Source: Alphaproteobacteria bacterium
GTDB taxonomy: Bacteria; Pseudomonadota; Alphaproteobacteria; Thalassobaculales; Thalassobaculaceae
Length of the DNA: 64,000 nucleotides
NCBI GenBank assembly: GCA_013203465.1
Contig: JABMNR010000149.1
Span: forward strand, 24,945-88,944
Reading direction: 5' to 3'
Part shown: one piece after another, positions 26,426 through 34,281 of the stretch
Layout of the letters: each line of letters starts with the position of its first letter
How positions within the stretch are numbered: the stretch's first letter is position 1
Program-made: the position numbers and the translations under genes
The notes under the pieces: model-generated
What the model was told of the DNA's origin: nothing
The model's input: the letters and a program-made list of their open reading frames with translations, nothing else
Database searches by the model: none

Positions 26426-27277
26426 CTATTCGGCGCCGTGCATCCACGCGTCCCAGAGTTTTTCGCCGATCAGACAATCGGTCGATTCCGACGGCCCGGT
26501 GACCTGGGCTGGAGTGACCTGGGCTGGGTTTATCTGGGCTGGGATGATCCGTGCCGGAACGGTACGGCTCGGGGGCACCCGTCCGGCGATCTCCAGGATC
26601 AACTTGCGGCGAATGGCCCGAGCGAACTCATCGGGGTGCTGGACCGTGACAAGGAACGCGCCCAGGCCGCCGATCACGCAATCCTCGTAGTAGAGATCGA
26701 GGTTTTTGACGTCGAAGAACCCAGTGTATCCGCGCTTCAGCATGATCGGCAGGCCGTTCACCGTGATGCCTTGCGCCAGCACCTGGTCGCGGGCCGGAAG
26801 CACCGGGTAGCCGGCGTTGTTCGGCCCGTCGCCGGAGACGTCGATGATCCGGCGGCGGCCCTCGAAGCCACCGGTCCCGAACAGTTGCGCCGAAAAAAGC
26901 AGCGCGTCGCTGATCGAGGTACGGCGCATCCGCTCGAACGGCGTCGCCTCCAGCGCGCGGGCCACGCGCTCGGTCGACGCCCGGTCATGGATCATCGTCC
27001 AGGGCAGGACCACCTGCTGCAACCCCGCGCCGGCCCATTCCACATAGGTGACCGCGATCCGGGCGAGCGGGCCTTGTCGGACCGCCTGCAATACATCGGG
27101 ATCGCGAAACGCGGCGATGTACCCGGCGCGTTGCAACGCTTGCTCATCCGCGTCCATCGAGCGCGATACGTCCACCGCCAGCACCAGTTCGAGATCGACC
27201 GGCTCGGCTACTGTCGGGTTGGCGTTCGCCAGGACAATCGTCATCGACACAGCAGCGAGGAAGCGTGCGCCCATCAT
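26426..27277 (-). CDS. Exported DUF1194 (VWA-like) protein
   Basis: A 283-residue protein with an N-terminal signal peptide (MMGARFLAAVSMTIVLA, cleavage near TVA). A DUF1194 domain resembling a von Willebrand A fold follows, with MIDAS motif AVDVSRSMD near the N-terminus and IIDVSGDGPNN in the second metal loop. It is probably a periplasmic metal-dependent binding protein. The C-terminus has a short repeat of the unit PAQ-(V/I)-(N/T)-P. It starts 3 bp after the stop of the dehydrogenase gene, so they are one operon. The function is unknown. Confidence 0.85.
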   Translation of the reverse strand: MMGARFLAAVSMTIVLANANPTVAEPVDLELVLAVDVSRSMDADEQALQRAGYIAAFRDPDVLQAVRQGPLARIAVTYVEWAGAGLQQVVLPWTMIHDRASTERVARALEATPFERMRRTSISDALLFSAQLFGTGGFEGRRRIIDVSGDGPNNAGYPVLPARDQVLAQGITVNGLPIMLKRGYTGFFDVKNLDLYYEDCVIGGLGAFLVTVQHPDEFARAIRRKLILEIAGRVPPSRTVPARIIPAQINPAQVTPAQVTGPSESTDCLIGEKLWDAWMHGAE

Positions 27278-27279
27278 TT

Positions 27280-28278
27280 TCAGTACCCAAGCCTGGGCCG
27301 CACCCGATTGCGCAGCGGCCTGCCGTCCAACAACCGGCCCAGATTGTCGAACACCAAATCCAGAACCTTGGGGATGTAGCTCTGGTCGTCGTCGGAGGAG
27401 ACATGCGGGGTGATGATCAGGTTGGGGACGTCCCACATCGGGCTGTCCGCCGGCAGTGGTTCCGGTTCGTGGACATCAAGCACCGCACCGCCCAGATGAC
27501 CCGAGCGCAACCGGTCGGCCAGGGCGTCGTGGTCGAGCACCGGCGCCCGTCCGAAATTGATCAGCCCGGCGCCCGGCTTCATCGCATCCAACGCCGCCGC
27601 GTCGATCATGTGCCGGGTTTCCTCGGTGCTCGGCAGGGTGATGTGCACGAAGTCGGCCTCGGCCAGCACCGCATGAAGCTGGCCGGGACCAACCATGCGA
27701 TCGACGTAGCGCCGGGCCCGGCCGCCCCGGCGGACGCCCAGAACCCGCAGGCCGGCATCCTTGAACGCCTTGGCGGCGGCGTGGCCCATCTCACCCACGC
27801 CGATCACCGCCACGGTCTTACCGGCGATCGGTGTAGCGAATTCCGGTGCCCAGCGGCGGTGGCGTTGATCAGTGACGTAGGCAGGGATGCGGTTGTTCAG
27901 CATCTGCACCGCCATCAGCGCGGATTCGGCGGTTTTCTCGGCATGAATGCCCCGGCTGTTGGTCAGCGTGACCCCCGGTGGCAGCCAGTTCAGCGGTCGC
28001 AGATGCTCGACCCCGGCGCCGATCACGTGGATCAATGCCAGGTGCGGCGCCCGGCGGGCCAGATCCTCGGTCGGTAGATCCCAGGTGACCAGCGCATGGG
28101 CGGTCGCCATCGACCCGTCGAACCGGTCCAGATCCCAGTCGATCAGGCTATCGACCCGGGCCGCCACGACGGGGTGCCGCGCCGCCGCCTCGGTCAATCG
28201 GTCCGGGGTGACGCGGAACACCGGCTCGCCCGCGCGATTGTTCTTGACGTGCAGGCGCACGCGGTCGAGACCGGGCAC
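27280..28278 (-). CDS. D-2-hydroxyacid dehydrogenase (glyoxylate/hydroxypyruvate reductase-like)
   Basis: A 332-residue NAD(P)-dependent oxidoreductase. The cofactor loop is VAVIGVGEMGHAAAKAF. The catalytic Arg is in LINFGRAPVL, the Glu in VLDVHEPEPLP and the His in LIITPHVSSD. It starts at GTG 28278, preceded by GGAGG. It belongs to the GhrA-like subgroup, but the true keto acid is unknown. It is followed directly by the DUF1194 gene and is divergent from the DMT transporter 79 bp away. Confidence 0.88.
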   Translation of the reverse strand: MPGLDRVRLHVKNNRAGEPVFRVTPDRLTEAAARHPVVAARVDSLIDWDLDRFDGSMATAHALVTWDLPTEDLARRAPHLALIHVIGAGVEHLRPLNWLPPGVTLTNSRGIHAEKTAESALMAVQMLNNRIPAYVTDQRHRRWAPEFATPIAGKTVAVIGVGEMGHAAAKAFKDAGLRVLGVRRGGRARRYVDRMVGPGQLHAVLAEADFVHITLPSTEETRHMIDAAALDAMKPGAGLINFGRAPVLDHDALADRLRSGHLGGAVLDVHEPEPLPADSPMWDVPNLIITPHVSSDDDQSYIPKVLDLVFDNLGRLLDGRPLRNRVRPRLGY

Positions 28279-28357
28279 GGCATCCTCCGTTGTCGTCCGA
28301 CACCATCATCTTAAGCCCGGACGTGACGTCCATTCAAATCCCATCAACGATCGCGTC

Positions 28358-29287
28358 ATGACCCGTTCAGCCGCCGCCCTGGAGAACGCTCCCGACCGCC
28401 CCGGCATCATCTTGCCGCCGGACCGGCCGATGCTGGGGATTGGCCTGATGCTGGCGTCGGTCGCGGTGCTGCCGATCATGGACGGCATTGCCAAGGCGAT
28501 GGCCGAGCACTACGCCATCGTGCAATTGGTTTGGGCGCGGTTTTTCTTTCAAAGCCTGGCGATCGCCCCCTTGGCGGCGTGGCGCCACCCGAGCGCCATG
28601 CGCCGGCCGGAGCGGTTGCCGCTTCAGGTGGTGCGCGGCCTGTGCATTTTGGTGGCTACGGGACTGTTCTTCACCGCCATCACGACCATGCCGATCGCCG
28701 ACGCGCTGGCGCTGTTGTTCGTGGCACCGCTGATCGTCACCGCCCTGTCGCCGGTTGTCCTCGATGAGGCCGTGGGGTTGCGGCGGTGGATGGCGGTGCT
28801 GGTGGGCTTCGCCGGAGCGCTGGTGATCCTGCGCCCCGGCTTCGGCGTGCTGCAGCCCGGGGCGGTGTTTGCTCTCGGCGCGGGTGGTTGTTTCGCCCTC
28901 TATGTGTTGCTCACCCGTCGGCTCAGTCACGCGGCGCCGCCGTTGGTCACCTTGTCGATCACCTCGCTGGTTGGATTGGCGGTTACCAGCGCGCTGCTGC
29001 CGGCGGTTTGGGTAACCCCGGATAGCGTTGATCTTATGCGGATGGCGGCGATGGGGATGATCGGCGCGGTGGGCCACTACCTGATGATCCGCGCCTATGA
29101 GCAGGCGCCGGCGTCGTTGTTGGCCCCGTTCGGCTATGGCGAGATCGTAACCGCCACGATCATCGGCTATATCTGGTTCGGCGACTTCCCAGACGGGATC
29201 ACCTGGATCGGCATCGCCATCCTGGTGGCGAGCGGGGTGTACATCTCGATCCGCGAACGGGTGCGCCGCGACCTCGACAAGACGTGA
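28358..29287 (+). CDS. DMT-superfamily (EamA) transporter
   Basis: A 309-residue inner-membrane protein with about ten hydrophobic helices arranged as two EamA repeats. ARFFFQSLAIAPLAAW and FTAITTMPIADALALLFVAPL lie in the first half. RAYEQAPASLLAPFGYGEIV and ITWIGIAILVASGVYI lie in the second. These proteins export amino acids or other small metabolites. The ATG at 28358 is chosen because the membrane domain begins shortly after; upstream in-frame sequence overlaps the divergent gene. The substrate is unknown. Confidence 0.88.
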   Translation: MTRSAAALENAPDRPGIILPPDRPMLGIGLMLASVAVLPIMDGIAKAMAEHYAIVQLVWARFFFQSLAIAPLAAWRHPSAMRRPERLPLQVVRGLCILVATGLFFTAITTMPIADALALLFVAPLIVTALSPVVLDEAVGLRRWMAVLVGFAGALVILRPGFGVLQPGAVFALGAGGCFALYVLLTRRLSHAAPPLVTLSITSLVGLAVTSALLPAVWVTPDSVDLMRMAAMGMIGAVGHYLMIRAYEQAPASLLAPFGYGEIVTATIIGYIWFGDFPDGITWIGIAILVASGVYISIRERVRRDLDKT

Positions 29288-29312
29288 GTTGGCGAATCAA
29301 CGCGCGCGGGCT

Positions 29313-30413
29313 ATGTCCGTCGTTATGGCTGTTTTCAACACGACCGAGCGTTTCGGCGCGGTGGCTAAGCTGTTGCATTGGGCAACGGCGTTGGCGGTGC
29401 TGACGATGTTCCCGCTCGCCTGGTGGATGGATGATTTGCCGCTGGGGCTGGCGAAACTGCAAGCCTACAACTGGCATAAATCGATCGGCGTCACGATCCT
29501 TGCGGTCGCTGTCATCCGGTTGATCTGGCGGCTGAACAACCCACGCCCTCGTTATCTTGGGACGCCCGGGTGGCAGCAATGGACGGCCACCGCCGTGCAT
29601 GCGCTGCTGTATCTCTGCCTGCTGACCATGCCGTTGCTTGGGTGGCTTGGATCGGCGGCGGCCAACACGCCGGTGAATGTCTTTGGTTTGATAATCTTGC
29701 CGCAGCCGATCGCGCCCGACCGTATCCTCGCCGAGGTCTTCGAAGAAGCTCACGAGACGGTGGCGACGCTGTTGATGGTCCTGGTGGCTCTGCACGTGGC
29801 GGGGGCGCTCAAGCACCATCTGGTCGACCGCGACGATACCCTGCGCCGTATGCTGCCGGCCGTGGCGGTGGGCCTGATGGTTGGATTTTTAAGCCTGGAC
29901 GCCCAGGCTGAGCCGTCAAGCTGGACCGTGCGGACGGAGGAGAGCCGGATCACGTTCATCGCGACCCAACTCGGTGCTCCGATCGAGGGGGTGTTTCATC
30001 GGTTCGAGTCCGACATACGCTTCGACCCCGGCGACCTGGCCGGGTCCAGCGCGGCGGTGACGATCGAGACCGCCTCGCTCGACACCGGGGAAGATAACCG
30101 CGACAAGGCCGCCAAGGGACCCGATTTCTTCGATGCGGCGTCTCACCCCATTGCACGATTTGAGACCAGGGCAATCACGGGGCGTGACGGCGGCGGCTAC
30201 GTTGCCGAGGGTACCTTGACGATCAAGAACGCGGCGAAGCCGATTGCCCTGCCGTTCGAGTTGGACATCGCCGATGGCGTGGCGCGGATGCGCGCCAGCA
30301 TCACCGTCAAACGGCTCGACTTCGCGCTGGGCACCGGCGAATGGGCGACCAATGGCGCGGTCGGTGAGACCGTCGAGATCCGACTGACCGTGACCGCCGA
30401 CCGGAAACCTTAG
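29313..30413 (+). CDS. Cytochrome b561-YceI fusion protein
   Basis: A 366-residue two-domain protein. Residues about 10-180 form a four-helix cytochrome b561 of the CybB type, with haem-ligand His in KLLHWATALA, NWHKSIGV and VALHVAGALKHH. After a further hydrophobic segment near residue 195 (GLMVGFLSLDAQA), a YceI beta-barrel domain begins at SSWTVRTEESRITF and ends with VEIRLTVTA. YceI proteins bind isoprenoid lipids such as quinones in the periplasm. The fusion suggests a quinone-linked electron-transfer role at the inner membrane. ATG 29325 is an alternative start. Confidence 0.87.
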   Translation: MSVVMAVFNTTERFGAVAKLLHWATALAVLTMFPLAWWMDDLPLGLAKLQAYNWHKSIGVTILAVAVIRLIWRLNNPRPRYLGTPGWQQWTATAVHALLYLCLLTMPLLGWLGSAAANTPVNVFGLIILPQPIAPDRILAEVFEEAHETVATLLMVLVALHVAGALKHHLVDRDDTLRRMLPAVAVGLMVGFLSLDAQAEPSSWTVRTEESRITFIATQLGAPIEGVFHRFESDIRFDPGDLAGSSAAVTIETASLDTGEDNRDKAAKGPDFFDAASHPIARFETRAITGRDGGGYVAEGTLTIKNAAKPIALPFELDIADGVARMRASITVKRLDFALGTGEWATNGAVGETVEIRLTVTADRKP

Positions 30414-30496
30414 AGCCGGCGCTGATTTACAAGCCTTGGCGGTGCTCGTATCTTGGACGTGGTTGCGCGAACGGCTGATTGGAGCGCCGGAAGAGA

Positions 30497-30991
30497 ATGC
30501 CGGAGAAGATCGACTTCTCGACGATCAGTTTTTTGATCGTCGACAGTAACCCGCTGTCGATCGAACTCGTTCGCGACATTCTCGGCATGCTGGGTGCGAC
30601 GGCGACGCGCTCGGCCATGACGGTGGACCGGGCGCGCAAGATGTTGCGCCGGGATCCGGCGGACATCGTCATCACCGAGCATCACCTGGAGCCGGAGGAC
30701 GGTCTCGTCCTGATCGACTGGATCCGTAACGCGGCGGAGTCGCCCGACCGCATGACGCCCGTGATCATGCTGACCGCCAACTCCGAGCAGAGCTATGTCA
30801 CTCAGGCGCGTGATATCGGGGTGACGGAATTCCTGGCCAAGCCGTTCAACGTCGAAAGCCTTTACCGTCGACTGGTTTCGGTGATCGCCCGGCCCCGCTC
30901 CTTCGTCAACGCCGAGGACTATTTCGGCCCGGATCGCCGCCGCCGCCAAGTGTTGCGCGGCGGTACGGATCGCCGCTCGGGCGAACGCTGA
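30497..30991 (+). CDS. Degenerate receiver-domain protein (pseudo-response regulator)
   Basis: A 164-residue single receiver domain (residues about 10-130) with a short Arg-rich tail containing YFGPDRRRR. The receiver fold is clear: FLIVDSNPL, DIVITEHHLEPEDGL, MLTAN and LAKPF. However, the phospho-acceptor Asp is Glu (E61 in ITEHH), and one of the two N-terminal acidic residues is Ser (D16-S17). The switch Thr (T93) and Lys (K115) are kept. It may sit in a permanently phosphorylated-like state. It is followed after 10 bp by an Hpt-domain gene, so the two probably act together. Confidence 0.85.
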   Translation: MPEKIDFSTISFLIVDSNPLSIELVRDILGMLGATATRSAMTVDRARKMLRRDPADIVITEHHLEPEDGLVLIDWIRNAAESPDRMTPVIMLTANSEQSYVTQARDIGVTEFLAKPFNVESLYRRLVSVIARPRSFVNAEDYFGPDRRRRQVLRGGTDRRSGER

Positions 30992-31001
30992 GGAGTAGGT
31001 C

Positions 31002-31514
31002 GTGTCCCGACGCGCCCAGATCATCCCGCCCCGGGTCGAGCTCATGCGCAAGGCGATCAACGCCACCAAGGGCATCGATCTCAAGCTGACGCCGGAGACC
31101 GTGCACCAGATGGAGCAGGTGGTGCACCGCTCGCGCGATAAATTCGTCAACGACATTGCCGCCCGGCTCGCTGTTATGCGCGGCTCGCTGGAGCGACTGG
31201 ACGCGCCCGGCCAACGGCCGGTGCTGGATGAGCTGTATCAACACTCACTTGCCATCAAGGGCGCGGGCGGGACAATCGGGTTCGATCTGCTGACGTTGAT
31301 CGGAAAATCACTGAACGATTTTGTGGCGGGCCAGACCAGGCTCGACAAACGCCAAGTCGCCGTGGTGTCGCTGCACATCGACGCGCTGTACACGGTTTTG
31401 GCGAACAATGTCTCCGGCCCCGGTGGGGCGGTCGAGGCGGCGGTGATCGAGGCGTTCGACGAGGTGAACGAGCGCTTTAAAATGGCCCGGCCGTCAGACA
31501 GCCGCGGCACATGA
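31002..31514 (+). CDS. Stand-alone Hpt (histidine phosphotransfer) domain protein
   Basis: A 170-residue helical protein. YQHSLAIKGAGGTIGFDLL carries the phosphorylatable His81 and the downstream Lys-Gly of Hpt domains. It begins at GTG 31002, behind a good AGGAGTAGG ribosome-binding site. It directly follows the pseudo-receiver gene, and no histidine kinase is nearby. It would shuttle phosphate between a distant hybrid kinase and a regulator, or be held by the Glu-bearing pseudo-receiver. The last 20 residues are disordered. Confidence 0.75.
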   Translation: MSRRAQIIPPRVELMRKAINATKGIDLKLTPETVHQMEQVVHRSRDKFVNDIAARLAVMRGSLERLDAPGQRPVLDELYQHSLAIKGAGGTIGFDLLTLIGKSLNDFVAGQTRLDKRQVAVVSLHIDALYTVLANNVSGPGGAVEAAVIEAFDEVNERFKMARPSDSRGT

Positions 31515-31557
31515 CAACCCGCTGGCGCCAAGATATTGTTTTCTCCTGGCACGAGCG

Positions 31558-31908
31558 ATGAACGAGACCAGCATGGTGGAGATCGACCCCATGGATCAGC
31601 GCGCGCTTGGCGTGTTGTCCGAAACCGTGAATAACGAACTTGGACCGGCAAGCATCGTCGCCCGGGAGGTGGTCCGCGCCTACCGTTCGGGCCGGAAGGC
31701 GGATTTGCGCACCGCCAGTGCCGCCTTCGACGCGTTGCCGGGGTGGCAGCGCGCGCGGATTGGCGACGACGCGACCCGACGGGCCAAACGACTGCGCGCC
31801 CGGTTGCTGAAGGGCACGGCGCGCGACTGGCGCGAGTTGGAAAAAGGCGGGGAACGGATTGTCATTCCGGCGCCTCCCCGGTTCCTTCGGCCACGCGCGC
31901 CGCGTTGA
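31558..31908 (+). CDS. Small basic hypothetical protein
   Basis: A 116-residue protein, mostly helical, with an acidic first 30 residues and a strongly basic remainder (RRAKRLRARLLKG, ending PRFLRPRAPR). The composition suggests nucleic-acid or acidic-partner binding. No family recognised. It lies 43 bp after the Hpt gene and is co-directional. The coding assignment rests on its length, position and codon bias only. Confidence 0.55.
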   Translation: MNETSMVEIDPMDQRALGVLSETVNNELGPASIVAREVVRAYRSGRKADLRTASAAFDALPGWQRARIGDDATRRAKRLRARLLKGTARDWRELEKGGERIVIPAPPRFLRPRAPR

Positions 31909-32118
31909 GATTGCGGCCCTCGGAGTGATTTGAACGAAATCCGAGTCGATATCCCTTCAAAATTGGAACCAAACGGCTATAGTGCGGCCGGGGACGCTAT
32001 GGTCGCCGGCGGTGTGATGAAACCGCCGATTCAGAGTGATCCAGTACAAGCGTTTCAGGCATGTCTCTCGCGTCAGGCTCGCGAGAGACCCGGATTACGC
32101 CAACAAAGGATGTTCGCC

Positions 32119-32763
32119 ATGCGTGGCAGAAACCAGACTCCGCCACCGCAACCACCGTCGACCGTTGAATACTTCGCGAAGGAATTCGCCAAGTTTCTCA
32201 ACAACGTGCAGAACAACGAGGTGGATATTCTCGGCTCGTTCCTGATCGAGAGCGAGTGGGAGAATTACCGCAAAAACGCCGATGGGGTGATCGAATCCCT
32301 TGAGCTCGCCGGATTCTGCATTGTGCCGCAGATGCCGACCGATCCTATGGTGGCCGCGGCCGACAAGACGTTATCACAGGGTCTTATGGGGTCGGGTTCG
32401 CGCGCCTATGTCAGTGCGGTGTTCGGCGCCATGCTGCAGGCCTGGATCGAAACCCGGGATACCAACCTGATCCTCGATATCTTCTCGATGGCGCTGTCCC
32501 GTGCGTCCACCACTAGCAACAGGCGCGACTCGTCGTCGTTCGATTCCTCGTTCCAGCGGTTCCGCAAGCAGAGCCAGGATATCCTTGCCAATCTGGAAAA
32601 GACCGGGTTGGCGGTGGTGTCGGACGAGCCGACTCCGTACATGGTGTCCGCCGGTGTGTCCGAGACGGCCGAGCATCGCTCGCGAACCAACCAGAAGATC
32701 GGCGCCGATCCGATCTACATCACCAGCCTCTACGAAAACATGATCAAGGCTCGGCCGAAGTAA
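32119..32763 (+). CDS. Hypothetical protein with an internal duplication
   Basis: A 214-residue protein. After a Pro-rich start (NQTPPPQPPSTVEY) it holds two related segments of about 50 residues. The first contains IESLELAGFCIV then PTDPMVAA; the second contains LANLEKTGLAVV then PTPYMVSA. Both end in Y-x(5-7)-M-x2-A (YVSAVFGAMLQA; YITSLYENMIKA). This pattern shows an ancient tandem duplication. No known domain recognised. The ATG at 32119 has AAGG about 10 bases upstream; ATG 32110 or an extension to 31930 is possible. Confidence 0.7.
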   Translation: MRGRNQTPPPQPPSTVEYFAKEFAKFLNNVQNNEVDILGSFLIESEWENYRKNADGVIESLELAGFCIVPQMPTDPMVAAADKTLSQGLMGSGSRAYVSAVFGAMLQAWIETRDTNLILDIFSMALSRASTTSNRRDSSSFDSSFQRFRKQSQDILANLEKTGLAVVSDEPTPYMVSAGVSETAEHRSRTNQKIGADPIYITSLYENMIKARPK

Positions 32764-32789
32764 TTGGCGGGCGGTGGCTCCTGGTCCTG

Positions 32790-33179
32790 TTACTTGCCTT
32801 TCGGCCGGCGACGATACGCCGACGCCAATACCGTCACCGCCTGTTTGTGGCGCGCGCTGCCCATTCCGGGGCGTGACACCGTCTGCCGGCTGCTGGACAT
32901 GGTCGGAGCGGTCTTCGATCCGATCGCCGCCAACAGATCCGTCTCCGGGCTGCGACCACCGGCCGGTCGGCCGATTTTCCGGCCATCGGAGGCGCCCGCC
33001 GCGCGTTGCACCGCCAGCGCCGCCAGATTGTTGAGAACCGGTCCCGTCAGCGCCCGGTAGAGCTTGTCGTCAGCCTCAGCCCAGACTCGCAAAAGCAAGC
33101 TTGCCTCATGCCGATTGCCGCCCGCCGCGTCGAGCGCTTCGCGAGCCTTGGCCCGAATGTAGTCCTGTCCCCGCGCCAT
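32790..33179 (-). CDS. Small hypothetical protein
   Basis: A 129-residue minus-strand protein. The N-terminal half is a clear helical, well-conserved-looking region (YIRAKAREALDAAGGNR, LLRVWAEADDKLYRALTGP). The C-terminal half is basic and low-complexity (ending YRRRPKGK). ATG 33179 is preferred to an upstream start at 33206. No family can be named. It lies between the duplication protein and the DegP-like gene. Confidence 0.6.
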   Translation of the reverse strand: MARGQDYIRAKAREALDAAGGNRHEASLLLRVWAEADDKLYRALTGPVLNNLAALAVQRAAGASDGRKIGRPAGGRSPETDLLAAIGSKTAPTMSSSRQTVSRPGMGSARHKQAVTVLASAYRRRPKGK

Positions 33180-33302
33180 TGCTGTCTCCTGAAGCGGTTT
33201 TTCCAATGATACCAGCCCGCAAGCACGCTCGCTATGAGATGACTGGAAACCAACGGATTGTCGTCCTACCCTGACGGTGCGAATCGGAAGGAAGGGACAG
33301 CC

Positions 33303-34277
33303 ATGAGCGCCCGAATCCTATCTACGATCCTTATCATCGTCTTCGTTCTGGGGCTTGTCGATCGGCCACGGGCGGCGGAGCCGAATCCCTTGCGTGCCGT
33401 CGTAGGCATCCAGGCGTCGATTCCAAGCGACGCGCGCACGGCCGGCTCTCTTGGTACCGAGCGGCGTGGCGGCGGCGTGCTGATCGACGGCGCCGGCTTG
33501 GTGTTGACCATCGGTTATTTGATCTTGGAGGCGGAATCGGTGGCGGTCGAGGATGCGGCCGGCCGGCGCATCCCGGCCGAGATCGTCGCCTACGATCATG
33601 AAACCGGGTTTGGCCTGGTCCGTGCCCTTGGTCCGGTGGACGGCCAGCCCGTGCGGTTGGGTGCCTTCGGTTCAATATCGCCTGGACACGCGCTTTTGGC
33701 GGCGGGGCCGGGCTTTGCCCGACCCACGGTTCTGATTGACCGGCGGCCGTTCGCCGGTGGCTGGGAGTATCTGCTGGAGGCGGCGCTGTACACCTCGCCG
33801 CCGATCCCGAATTTTGGCGGCGCGGCGTTGTTCGACACGGAAGGACAGCTGGTCGGTATCGGCTCGCTGCTGATCGGCGACGTAAGTGGCGATGGCGCCG
33901 GTATTCCCGGCAATCTATTCGTTCCGATCGATCTGCTCGCGCCGATCCTAGGCGATCTGCTGGCGTTTGGCCGATCGACCACGCCGGCGCACCCTTGGAT
34001 CGGGCTGTATCCGAACGAGGTGGACGGCGCCTTGGTGGTGGGCCGGGTCTCCCCAGGCGGTCCGGCGGCCGCCGCCGGCATCCGTGTCGGCGACATCATC
34101 CTTGGTGTGGCCGATGAGCCGGTGCGGGCCATGGAGGTCCTGTGGCGTCGGTTACGGGCGCTCGGCCACGCGGGGGTCGATATCCCGCTCAAGGTGATGT
34201 CGGACGGCATCGTCCGCGATGTGACGGTGATGTCCCGTGATCGGCACGACTGGTTAAAACTACGGCGCTCCTACTGA
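33303..34277 (+). CDS. DegP-like PDZ protein without a catalytic triad (pseudo-protease)
   Basis: A 324-residue exported protein with a signal peptide ending PRAA. The trypsin-like fold starts at VVGIQASI and includes GGGVLIDGAGLVLTIGYL. Here the catalytic His position is Tyr72, the Asp position (GFGLVRAL) is Gly, and the Ser of the usual GNSGGP is Phe171 (PNFGGAALFD). A C-terminal PDZ domain (residues about 230-310) retains HPWIGLYP and GRVSPGGPAAAAGIRVGD. With all three residues lost it is probably a periplasmic chaperone or adaptor rather than a protease. It starts at ATG 33303, preceded by GGAAGGAAGG. Confidence 0.83.
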   Translation: MSARILSTILIIVFVLGLVDRPRAAEPNPLRAVVGIQASIPSDARTAGSLGTERRGGGVLIDGAGLVLTIGYLILEAESVAVEDAAGRRIPAEIVAYDHETGFGLVRALGPVDGQPVRLGAFGSISPGHALLAAGPGFARPTVLIDRRPFAGGWEYLLEAALYTSPPIPNFGGAALFDTEGQLVGIGSLLIGDVSGDGAGIPGNLFVPIDLLAPILGDLLAFGRSTTPAHPWIGLYPNEVDGALVVGRVSPGGPAAAAGIRVGDIILGVADEPVRAMEVLWRRLRALGHAGVDIPLKVMSDGIVRDVTVMSRDRHDWLKLRRSY

Positions 34278-34281
34278 ACGG

